NCBI GenBank assembly: GCA_964430225.1
Contig: CAYSFE010000004.1
Coordinates: 1-56,001 of the forward strand
Length of the DNA: 56,001 nt
DNA from: CAYSFE01 sp964430225
Lineage (GTDB): Bacteria; Patescibacteriota; Dojkabacteria; GCA-016699595; JBAXKR01
Direction of reading: 5' to 3'
This document shows, one piece after another, positions 27,171 to 35,800 of the stretch. Both the position numbers and the translations under genes were made by a program. A model generated the notes under the pieces. That model did not search any database. It was given only the letters and a program-made list of their open reading frames with translations, and was not told where the DNA came from. Position 1 is the first letter of the stretch. Each line of letters starts with the position of its first letter.

Positions 27171-27176
27171 ATTATA
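27171..27176 (-). promoter_or_regulatory. -10 box TATAAT, predicted leaderless, for the WecA-like operon
   Basis: On the minus strand TATAAT (within GGGGTATAAT) ends 7 nt before the ATG of the small membrane protein. It faces the recX promoter, so the two start regions overlap within about 50 bp. Confidence 0.45.
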
Positions 27177-27198
27177 CCCCATTTTTAATTTTCAATGA

Positions 27199-27204
27199 TA
27201 TACT
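27199..27204 (+). promoter_or_regulatory. -10 box TATACT for recX
   Basis: TATACT ends 8 nt before the recX ATG at 27213. No good -35 is visible. Confidence 0.35.
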
Positions 27205-27212
27205 AATTCTTA

Positions 27213-27839
27213 ATGGTAATATCACAGCTTCTTTACAAGAATGAAAGGGTACAAGTATTTGTAGACAACAAATATAGCTTTAGCTGTACTACTGATTTTG
27301 TACTTGAGAATAGGCTATTTAAAGACAAGGAAATATCTGAAGAACAATTAGAAACTCTTAAGAAACTTGCTGGGGATGAAGCCTTAAGAATCCGCCTTAT
27401 GTCATATGCCTACTCCAAGTTTTCATCTAAACGAGAGCTATACGACAAACTAAATACATATTCCAACAAGAAGTTTAGAAAGAAAGTATCAAAAGACGAC
27501 TTTTCTAAACTTTGGAAATTCATAGAAGATAGAGGAATTTATGATGAAGAAAAGATAGTAAAAGCTCTCATTAAACACTATCAAGAGAAAAAGAAGGGAA
27601 ATAGATATATAGAGTCAGTACTATTACAAAAGGGCTATTCAAAAGATATAGTAAAGGAACTCTTAAATGAAAATATAGGGGATGATCCAAAGGAGACTAT
27701 AAAAGAGCTAATTGAAAAGAAGCTAGGGAAGGGAGATAAGTCAGATATGAAGCTAAAATCAAGGGTGTATAGGTATGTCTTAAGTAGGGGTTTTGACTAT
27801 GAGGATATATCTAAGGTATGGAAAGCCATAAACCTCTAG
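27213..27839 (+). CDS. recX: RecX-family recombination regulator
   Basis: A 208-residue helical protein with RecX features: a short N-terminal domain, then three-helix repeats, the first with YAYSKFSSKRELYDKL, the second with F-I-E-D-R-G-I-Y-D-E and the third with K-G-N-R-Y-I-E-S-V-L-L-Q-K-G-Y. RecX binds RecA filaments and limits their activity. recA is not in the window. It lies 61 nt upstream of rplS. Confidence 0.85.
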   Translation: MVISQLLYKNERVQVFVDNKYSFSCTTDFVLENRLFKDKEISEEQLETLKKLAGDEALRIRLMSYAYSKFSSKRELYDKLNTYSNKKFRKKVSKDDFSKLWKFIEDRGIYDEEKIVKALIKHYQEKKKGNRYIESVLLQKGYSKDIVKELLNENIGDDPKETIKELIEKKLGKGDKSDMKLKSRVYRYVLSRGFDYEDISKVWKAINL

Positions 27840-27900
27840 CCATATTAACTACTCGGGTGATACAATATTAGGGCTTATATATATACATGTTTAAAAAACT

Positions 27901-28311
27901 ATGAATACTGTTTTAATGAATAAAGTAGAAAATACTTTTATGAAGAAAGATCTTCCTAACTTTGAAGTAGGAGATACTATTTCTGTTACCTACAAGCTTA
28001 TTGAGGATATGATCCAGGGTAAGAAGAGTAAGGAAAAGAAAGAAGAAAAGGAAAGAACACAGACCTTTACAGGTATAGTTCTAGCTATTAAGGGGTCAGG
28101 ATTAAGAACTACTTTTACAATAAGAAAGATTAGTAATGGAGTTGGAGTAGAAAGAATATTTTTACTAAACTCTCCAGTAATTACTGAAATTAAACTTGTT
28201 AAGAGTGCAGTAGTTAGAAGGTCTAAGCTTTACTATATGAGAGGAAGAGTAGGTAAAGCAGCAATGAAAATGACTGAAGCTACTGAAGAAGTAAGTGAAA
28301 CTAAAGAATAA
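27901..28311 (+). CDS. rplS: Large-subunit ribosomal protein bL19
   Basis: A 136-residue protein with the bL19 signature: PNFEVGDTISVTYKLIE, TQTFTGIVLAIKGSGLRTTFTIRKIS, GVGVERIFLLNSPVI and RRSKLYYMRGRVGKAA. A charged insertion of Lys and Glu (about residues 41-54, KSKEKKEEKERT) lengthens the loop after the first strand. A 20-residue Glu-rich C-terminal tail is also present. It overlaps rnhB by 17 nt. Confidence 0.96.
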   Translation: MNTVLMNKVENTFMKKDLPNFEVGDTISVTYKLIEDMIQGKKSKEKKEEKERTQTFTGIVLAIKGSGLRTTFTIRKISNGVGVERIFLLNSPVITEIKLVKSAVVRRSKLYYMRGRVGKAAMKMTEATEEVSETKE

Positions 28312-28912
28312 AATAGACACAGGTTGTGAGTTTGAGTTACTAGAAAAGTATGACTCAGTAATTGGAATTGATGAGGTAGGTAGAGGATGTTTAGCTGGGC
28401 CACTTGTTGTGGCTTCTTTTGTTTTAAGTAAGGGTGATGTTCTTTTACAAGTAAATGATTCTAAGGTTCTAAGTGCGAAGATTCGTGAAGAACTAAATAT
28501 AGAACTAATAAAGTTTGATCATGGAATATCTGAAATATCAGTAGAAGATATAGACTCATTAGGATTATCTAAAGCTTTACTAAAGGGATATATTGAGAGT
28601 ATATCTAAACTAAATATCAAGGGTAATTGTTTAGTCTTACTAGATGGAAATGTAAAATATGATTTAGGATTAGAGAGTATTTCGATTGTTGATGGAGATG
28701 CAAAATGCTATTCAATTGCCTCTGCATCAATAATTGCAAAAGTATATAGGGACAAGATAATGAGAGATCTTTCATTAAAATACCCTTTATATCACTTTGA
28801 GAAGAATGTAGGATATGGAACGAAAGATCATTTAAAAGCTTTAAAAGATTTTGGAATATGTGAAATACATAGAAAATCTTTTAAACCAATAAGTACATAC
28901 TTGGGGACGTAG
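28295..28912 (+). CDS. rnhB: Ribonuclease HII
   Basis: A 205-residue enzyme that removes RNA from RNA-DNA hybrids and misincorporated ribonucleotides. Active-site residues: D26 and E27 in GIDEVGRGCLAGP, D117 in LVLLDGN, and the downstream SIASASIIAKVYRD block. The start is GTG at 28295 inside rplS. The last 10 bases, including the TAG stop, form the 5' end of tRNA-Lys. Confidence 0.93.
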   Translation: MKLKNKIDTGCEFELLEKYDSVIGIDEVGRGCLAGPLVVASFVLSKGDVLLQVNDSKVLSAKIREELNIELIKFDHGISEISVEDIDSLGLSKALLKGYIESISKLNIKGNCLVLLDGNVKYDLGLESISIVDGDAKCYSIASASIIAKVYRDKIMRDLSLKYPLYHFEKNVGYGTKDHLKALKDFGICEIHRKSFKPISTYLGT

Positions 28913-28977
28913 CTCAATGGTAGAGCAGCTGCCTTTTAAGCAGTTGGTTCCGGGTTCGAGTCCCGGCGTCCTCACCA
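28903..28977 (+). tRNA. tRNA-Lys (TTT)
   Basis: Acceptor GGGGACG pairs with CGTCCTC, discriminator A, anticodon loop CTTTTAA (anticodon TTT), T arm CCGGGTTCGAGTCCCGG, CCA encoded. The first 10 bases overlap the end of rnhB. Confidence 0.95.
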
Positions 28978-29010
28978 ATAGAGCCTCACTTAACTATTAT
29001 TTCCTTCAAA

Positions 29011-29988
29011 ATGATAGATAAAGAATCAAAAATCATAATTTACCAAACAGAAGACGGTCAAACAAAGATTAATGTTTCTATGGACAAGGACACTGTTTGG
29101 CTCACTCAAGAACAAATCTCAATATTGTTTGATAAATCCAAATCTACAATAAATGAACATATAAATAATATTTATAAAGAAGAAGAACTTTTAGAAGAAA
29201 CTACAACTAAGAAATTCGGAAATTCCGAATTTGCTAAAAAACCCACTAATTTATATAACCTGGATGTAATAATATCTGTTGGATATAGAGTGAAATCTGT
29301 CCGTGGTACTCAATTTCGTATATGGGCTACACAAAGACTTAAAGAATACATTGTAAAAGGATTTACTTTGGATGATGATAGATTAAAAGAAGGTAAATCT
29401 AGTAATAGATATTTTGAAGAATTACTGCAGAGAATTAGAGATATTAGGGCTAGTGAGAGAAATTTTTATCAGAAAGTTACAGATATATATTCAACAAGTC
29501 TAGACTATAAAAGAGATGATAAGTTGACACAAACATTTTTTGCGACTGTACAAAATAAAATACATTTTGCAGTACATGGTAAAACTGCATCAGAGGTAAT
29601 ATTTGATAGGGCGAATTCGTCAAAAGTACAGATGGGTTTAACCAGTTTCAAGGGTAATTATCTTACAAAGGCGGATACTCAAATTGCAAAGAACTATTTA
29701 AATGAAACTGAGCTTAAGCAATTAAATTTGATTGTTTCACTTTATCTAGATTTTGCTGAATTACAAGCAAGTAATAAAGTTGCTATGAAAATGATTGACT
29801 GGGTTAACAAGCTTGATGATTTTCTCAAGACTGCAGGTAAACCAGTATTGAAAGGAATGGGTAAGATTAGTCATGACAATGCAGTTAGGAAAGCTAATTT
29901 AGAGTTTGAAAAGTTTAGAAGTAACAAAACTAATAATCAAATAAGTGATTTCGATAAGTTTGTTAGAAAAATAGATAAACTAAATTAA
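29011..29988 (+). CDS. RhuM-family protein
   Basis: A 325-residue protein matching RhuM: I-I-Y-Q-T-E-D-G-Q-T-K-I-N-V near the N-terminus, VWLTQEQISILFDKSKSTI (a helix-turn-helix-like segment, about 29-47), a YNLDVIISVGYRVKSVRGTQF block, then RFRIWATQRLKEYIVKGF-type sequence. RhuM was first described on a Salmonella pathogenicity island and is often found on mobile or defence-related segments; its biochemical role is unknown. It lies 33 nt after tRNA-Lys and reads in the same direction. No tRNA-end repeat is visible on its far side. Confidence 0.85.
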   Translation: MIDKESKIIIYQTEDGQTKINVSMDKDTVWLTQEQISILFDKSKSTINEHINNIYKEEELLEETTTKKFGNSEFAKKPTNLYNLDVIISVGYRVKSVRGTQFRIWATQRLKEYIVKGFTLDDDRLKEGKSSNRYFEELLQRIRDIRASERNFYQKVTDIYSTSLDYKRDDKLTQTFFATVQNKIHFAVHGKTASEVIFDRANSSKVQMGLTSFKGNYLTKADTQIAKNYLNETELKQLNLIVSLYLDFAELQASNKVAMKMIDWVNKLDDFLKTAGKPVLKGMGKISHDNAVRKANLEFEKFRSNKTNNQISDFDKFVRKIDKLN

Positions 29989-30003
29989 ATAGTATCTAAC
30001 TGA

Positions 30004-30648
30004 TTACTTCTTCTTATCGTATTTATACAGCAAATAAATACTTACTGCTGTTAATATGTGAAATATTGTCCTTCCATTTAGAGGAATACTAGGTGAACAT
30101 AGGATCTTGTTTGAATCTAGAAGCCAGATAAGAAATCCAAAAATAAAGAGTAAAAATGCTGAAAAAAATACCTTGTAATTTAGAGCTACTTTTTTTCTCC
30201 AGAATAAATACTCAGTAAACAATATTCCAAATACTCCTAATCCAAATAGAATTCTTCCACTTTGTCCTTCAAGTAGTGAAATACCAATAAAATATATTAC
30301 TTGAAGAAATATTCCCAAGGCATATAAGTTTCTATTTGAAGTAATTTTTAGTTTATGTAGGTTATATAGGAATAGGAAATTTATTAGTAAAAACATAGCT
30401 GATAGATCTAATAACTGAGCATTAAATCTATATGAAGCATCGTAAATTGCAGAGAATGATCCAACTATTAGAGAAATAACACCTAAGATCCTTCCAAACC
30501 TATCTTTTCTAGTTAATAGATAAATTCCAACTAATATGTAGCTAAGATTAGAGATAAAGTATTCAGGTCTTGCAATAATTCCTGATATAGCTTTCTCACA
30601 GTAATCAACACTAGGGAGTTTAGAACCAAATATATTATCCCAAAACAT
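30004..30648 (-). CDS. Seven-helix membrane protein, ceramidase/CREST-like
   Basis: A 214-residue protein with about seven helices. The N-terminus DYCEKAISGIIARPEYFISNLSYILVG resembles the D-x-C-E ... P-x-x-x-x-S-N pattern of alkaline ceramidase/CREST hydrolases. A second resemblance is S-x-I-Y-D-A-S-Y followed by QLLDLSAM. The usual zinc-ligand histidines are only partly present: one H in RTIFHILTAV and a D where the TM2 histidine would be. It may be a degenerate or divergent relative with altered chemistry. Family call is tentative. Confidence 0.5.
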   Translation of the reverse strand: MFWDNIFGSKLPSVDYCEKAISGIIARPEYFISNLSYILVGIYLLTRKDRFGRILGVISLIVGSFSAIYDASYRFNAQLLDLSAMFLLINFLFLYNLHKLKITSNRNLYALGIFLQVIYFIGISLLEGQSGRILFGLGVFGILFTEYLFWRKKVALNYKVFFSAFLLFIFGFLIWLLDSNKILCSPSIPLNGRTIFHILTAVSIYLLYKYDKKK

Positions 30649-30668
30649 ATATAAGTAAATAAGAATTA

Positions 30669-31640
30669 TTATATATTTTCATTAAGTGCTTTAAATCCTT
30701 TAATTGTTTCTGCGTTTAATAATGAATTTTTAATGGCAAGACTAAGTGCATCAGCAGCTGCAAGTCCAATAATATCGGTATCTTCAAGAAAGCCTGCTTT
30801 AAGTTCAATGGTAGGTTCTACTGAAAGACTAAATATTACATCACCATCTTGCATGGTATGAACAGGGTATATTGATCTTGCCATTCCATCATGAGCGAGC
30901 TCTGAAACTTTTTGTAATTGATTCTTATATAATTTTGCATTTGTTGCTATTACAGCAAGAGTAGTATTTATATTAGTTAACTCATTTAGGTCTAACAAGC
31001 CACTAAGTTTTTCTGGTATTCCATATTTAGAAATATTATTTACATAGTTTCCTTTGTCTGAATAAAATTCTTTTGTCTCTTTATTTACAATATCTCCGAC
31101 AGAGTTTGTAACAACAAATGCCCAAACATATATATCTTCTGTAATTTTAACTTCTCCTATTCCAAAACCACCTTTAATCATAGTTCCCTTTGTCCATTTT
31201 CCTGTTGTTGCTCCTGTTCCTACTCCGACATTTCCTTGTTCTAGGTTATTCTTAATTGCATTTTGAGCTGCTTCATATCCATTTTCTTTTGTAGGTTTAA
31301 ATTTACCATTTCCAACAGCAATGTCATATATTACAGCCCCTGTAATTGAAGGGATTAATCCACCTCTTGTCTTATATCCAATTCCTTTTTCTTCTAAATA
31401 TTTCATTAGCCCAAATGCTGATTCAAGGCCATAAGTAGAACCTCCTGTTAATATGATTCCATGGACACTATCTCCAGAAGCCTTTGAATCAAATGCAGGA
31501 GTATTCAAAGTAGCAGTATTTGATCCTCGGATATCAATTCCAATTCTTGCTCTATCAGGAGTAATGAAAACAGTACAACCTGTAAGGTTTTCTTTGTCAG
31601 TATTGTGGCCAATCTGGAGGTTTATTTTATCTAGATTCAT
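30669..31640 (-). CDS. P1-family (DmpA/S58-type) self-processing aminopeptidase
   Basis: A 323-residue protein with family motifs HGIILTGGSTYGLESAFGL (60-78), GAVIYDIAVGNG and VGVGTGATTGKW. The self-cleavage region reads LTNINTTLAVIATNAKL, so the predicted autocatalytic cut falls between N225 and T226 and makes Thr226 the N-terminal nucleophile of the beta chain. Family members release N-terminal residues from peptides or D-/beta-amino acid substrates. It is divergent from the dus gene, with promoter regions overlapping. Confidence 0.87.
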   Translation of the reverse strand: MNLDKINLQIGHNTDKENLTGCTVFITPDRARIGIDIRGSNTATLNTPAFDSKASGDSVHGIILTGGSTYGLESAFGLMKYLEEKGIGYKTRGGLIPSITGAVIYDIAVGNGKFKPTKENGYEAAQNAIKNNLEQGNVGVGTGATTGKWTKGTMIKGGFGIGEVKITEDIYVWAFVVTNSVGDIVNKETKEFYSDKGNYVNNISKYGIPEKLSGLLDLNELTNINTTLAVIATNAKLYKNQLQKVSELAHDGMARSIYPVHTMQDGDVIFSLSVEPTIELKAGFLEDTDIIGLAAADALSLAIKNSLLNAETIKGFKALNENI

Positions 31641-31677
31641 AAATTATTAAGTTATGTATAGTATAATGAATATTAGC

Positions 31678-32823
31678 ATGAATAACTTTACTTTTCACAA
31701 CTTAGTAAGCCCTATTATTGGTCTATCCCCTATGGATGGAGTTACTGACTGTGCATATAGAGAAATAGTAAAGAAGTATGGGGAAGTTGATCTACTATAT
31801 ACAGAATTTGTAAATGTTCATGGACTATCTCTTGGAATAGAAAGATTATTTGAAGAATTCCAATATACCGAGTTTCAAAGACCAATCCTTTCTCAAATAT
31901 ATGGACATGAAGTGGAATATTTCTATCCAGCAGCAATAATTTGTTTAATGCTTGGATTTAATGGAGTAGATATTAATATGGGATGTCCTGCTAAGAAAGT
32001 ATCAGACAGAGGTGCAGGAGCAGGTCTTATTCAATATCCAGAAAATGCCAAGAATATTATTCTTGAAGTTAAAAGAGCAAAAGAAGATTTTAGAGAGTTT
32101 TGGAAGGGTAAGAAGTATTCCTCTGAACTTGTAAATGAATACTTCATTAAATATCTATCAGGACTTAAAGATCTAAAGGTAAATCCCTTAAAATTAGCAG
32201 GTATTGTAATTTCCTTAATAGAGAAATGGGAGATTAATAAAGACTTCATTACATCTGAGGCTCGATTATCTGCTCTTACTGTTAGTGTAAAAACTAGAAT
32301 AGGATATGATTCTGAGAATATTGAGTGGTGGATAAAGACCTTATCTGAAGTATCTCCTGACTTTATTGCTATACATGGTAGAACTCTAAAACAAATGTAT
32401 ACAGGCTCAGCTTCTTGGGAAGCAATTAAAAAAGGAGTAGAAAGTACTTCTATTCCAGTTTTAGCTAATGGAGATATTAAGTCACATTTAGATGCCAAAG
32501 CTTGTTTAGATTTAACAGGAGCAGCTGGTGTACTAGTAGGACGAGGTACATATGGAGATCCAAGTTTAATATCTAATACTAAAAAGTATCTTAAAGAAGG
32601 TGTTACTGAATTTCCTTCTAAAGACTTTAGTGAGATTAAAAAGATAATATTAGATCACACACTTTTGTTTACTAAATTTAAGGGTGAAAGAAGGTTTTTT
32701 GAGATGAGAAAGAACCTTGCTTGGAGTGTACAAGGATTTCCTAATGCATCAGAATTAAGAAAGAAATTAGTAGTAACAAATACAGCCTCAGAAGTAGAAA
32801 ATATACTGAATAATAGTTTGTAG
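31678..32823 (+). CDS. dus: tRNA-dihydrouridine synthase with a large internal insertion
   Basis: An FMN enzyme that reduces uridine in the tRNA D-loop. Motifs: LSPMDGVTDCAYREI, DINMGCPAKKVSDRGAGAGLI (catalytic Cys in the GCPA motif), VKTRIGYD, IAIHGRTLKQMYTGSASW and VLANGDIKS. I start at ATG 31678 (MNNFTFHN); an in-frame ATG at 31654 would put the promoter-like TATAGTATAAT inside the gene and add eight unsupported residues. About 65 residues, rich in charged and aromatic residues, are inserted between LIQYPENAKNIILEVKRAKE and SVKTRIGYD, making the protein longer than most Dus enzymes. Confidence 0.9.
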   Translation: MNNFTFHNLVSPIIGLSPMDGVTDCAYREIVKKYGEVDLLYTEFVNVHGLSLGIERLFEEFQYTEFQRPILSQIYGHEVEYFYPAAIICLMLGFNGVDINMGCPAKKVSDRGAGAGLIQYPENAKNIILEVKRAKEDFREFWKGKKYSSELVNEYFIKYLSGLKDLKVNPLKLAGIVISLIEKWEINKDFITSEARLSALTVSVKTRIGYDSENIEWWIKTLSEVSPDFIAIHGRTLKQMYTGSASWEAIKKGVESTSIPVLANGDIKSHLDAKACLDLTGAAGVLVGRGTYGDPSLISNTKKYLKEGVTEFPSKDFSEIKKIILDHTLLFTKFKGERRFFEMRKNLAWSVQGFPNASELRKKLVVTNTASEVENILNNSL

Positions 32824-32846
32824 AAAAATCCCATAATCGTTATATT
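32818..32846 (+). promoter_or_regulatory. Possible promoter of the giant surface-protein array
   Basis: TTGTAG (32818-32823, overlapping the dus stop) and TATATT (32841-32846) are 17 nt apart. Transcription would begin near 32853, about 11 nt before the first ATG. The -35 matches only half the consensus. Confidence 0.35.
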
Positions 32847-32863
32847 ATATATGTACATTTTTA

Positions 32864-35800
32864 ATGTGTTCTATGCTCGTACGTATTAAAAAATATAACA
32901 TAGTTTTACTAGTAATTTTTATAGTTATTCTTCTTGTTATCTTTGGAAATATTTTACGTAGTTTAATCTCTGCTTCTGGTACTCCATGGGTACAAACAGA
33001 CTGGAGTGGAGGGGTTGGAGCATCAACTACTACACAATATGAATCTGGAACAAATGTAAATGTTTCAACGGCAGGAGAAGTTTCGATTTTACCCTTAGAA
33101 AAATTAAGTAATACAAATTTCGAAAGTGACATAAATAGTTGGGATGTTGGAACCTCCCCAAGTTCAATATCTGGTCTTTCACTTTGGTTAAAAGCTGATT
33201 CAATTGTAGGTCTGAATGATGGAGATGCAGTTGGCTCTTGGACAGATCAATCCTCATATGTAAATAGTGCAATTCAATTAACTGCAAACCTAAAGCCACT
33301 TTATAAAACAAATATATTAAATGGTAAACCTGTTGTGCGTTTTGATGGAATTAATGACGAGATGACAATATCACAAGGTATTACACATGGTACAACTTTT
33401 ATTGTAGGAAAAAGATCTTCTACTGGTTCACCTTTTGCTGAAATTGGTGGTGGTAGCGTTGGAAATAGAAGAGGATTTATAGGAGCAGCTTATCCTGCTT
33501 ATGCATCCTATGATGAATATTATGTAAATGGTACTAGCGTTCCTAATGGAGGTTCAGGAGCATTAAATACACAGTTAATTTTTACAGGAAGGTCTCCTAC
33601 TACACCAATTAATTCAACTACTTTTAGACTTGGGTATGGTAGTCCTTCATATTCGTATTTAAATGGTGATATTGCAGAAATGATTATATTTGATACTTCT
33701 CTTAGTCTTACTAATAGGCAACTAATTGAATCATATTTACAAAATAAGTATGGAATTTCATCAGGATATTTAACAGTTACCCGAGATATTGCTACTACAT
33801 ATGCAAGTAGTGCAGGTTCGGCAAAAATTGTAGCAGGAAGTCTTGGTGGTAATTTTACACAAAGTGTAAACGTTGGTGATACTGATTCCTACAATCTGAA
33901 TGTATATGCATATACGACAGGAGCAGCAATAACAAGCTCAGATGCTGAGCTTTATTACAATGGTTCAGTGATTTCAACCTCATATACTTCAGTTGGAGGT
34001 GGATGGTATAAACTAACGGGGACCTTAACAGGAGCAAATTCAACAAGACAATATGGGGTTCAAGTAAAAGGAGGAAAGACAATATATCTTGATAATTTCT
34101 CTGTAAATAAATTTACATCAGCAACACTAACTTCAAATATATATGATACAAGTATACCCTCTGTTTGGAATAATTTAACATACGTAACTACAATTCCAGT
34201 AAACACGTCAATAACTGTAAAAGTAAGAGCAGGAGATCAGCCTAATCTTTCTGATGCCTCCACATTCGGAGCTTGTAGTGGTATATCTAGTGGAGTTGAT
34301 CTTACTGGTGGATGTTCCCCTGACAATAGAAGATATATTCAATATGAACTTACGCTTAATGGTAGTGGGATTGCATCTCCAACTTTAAGTGATATTATGA
34401 TAGAAAATTCAGCTGCAGACCTAATTCCACCTAATACAAATGCTTCAAGTGTTGTTATGTATAGGTCTAATGGTGGATCTACTGTGGGTAGTGAGTCATG
34501 GACTTCAGTTTTATCACCAAAATTTACCTGGACTGCAGGTGCTGATGATACAACAGTCAAAGGGTATTGTTTAAGACTAGTAAACAAATCTTCCTTGGCT
34601 CCTAGTTTTGATGATACTAGTAATACCGATCTTACAAATATTACATTTAATTCTTCTGGTCTTCTTAACTCTTCAAACTCACCAGTAGAAACATCCGGAT
34701 CTAACTGTAGTTTTATCATTTCAGGAACTGAAATAGATTTTTCAAATCAATCATATAGACAAGCTCCTTGGCTAACTACATCAAGTGATCTTTACTACCT
34801 TTTTGTAAAAGTAATTGATGTAGGAAATAATATGTATACAGGTCCATCTGCCTTTTTTAAATTTAAAGTAGATATTACAGCTCCAAATAATGTGTCATAT
34901 ATTTCGTCAGCATCAGGAACATTTGGAAATGTAAATGATATGAACTTCTCTTGGCCAGTAGTCGGTGGTACTGCGTCAAGTGATAACGATAGTGGACTCT
35001 TAGGGTGGCAGTATCAAATCAATAGTAGTAGTGGTACGTGGGAGGGAACTGATACAAGTGCATCATTGGGTGAAAAATATATTCCATCAAACTTTAATTC
35101 GTTTCCATATTTCCTATCTTCTATTGTAGATGGACCAAATATTCAGATAGGTAATAACGTAATATATTTTAGAACAATAGATGTTGCTGGAAATGTATCA
35201 AGTGAAGCAACTTTAAGAACTGCAAACATATCATTTGGAGGAGCGGCACCTACTTTTCCTTCTACATGTGATAACACTACTGGGATAACTATTACTCCGA
35301 CAGTTTCTACTTCTAACTCATTTGCACTTAGCTGGCCATCTGCAACACCAGCTCCTGGTAGAACAATTTCTAAGTATTACTATATGGTTAATACAGAACC
35401 ACCTGCAACACTCGCAACAATAACTAGTAATACTGCAACATATTTAGAATCTACTGAAACTAATGTAGCTAGTGCTCCTTTAAGTGGAGTAGTTAAGGGA
35501 GCAAATAGTGTGTATGTAGTATCTGTAGATGATATCAATATATATTCATCAACAAATTGTCTTAAGGGTACATTCAATCTTAACTCTACATTACCTGATT
35601 CTCCATTAACATTATCTGTTTCTGATACTTCTATTAAAAGTGCCTCCATATGGAGGGCTTCTTTAGCTTGGAATGATCCTGTGTATAAAGGTACGGGAAT
35701 TCTTACATATAAGATTGATAGATCTATAGATGGAACTACATGGATTAATGTTACAACTACAAATGGTAATGCATACTTGGATACAGTAGCTGAAAGTAGA

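Noticed and set aside
29011..29988. Complete genomic island at tRNA-Lys
   Set aside because: No integrase, no second copy of the tRNA 3' end, and ordinary genes resume right after RhuM.
31654..31656. Upstream ATG start for dus
   Set aside because: It precedes the -10-like TATAGTATAAT; the ATG at 31678 fits Dus family starts better.
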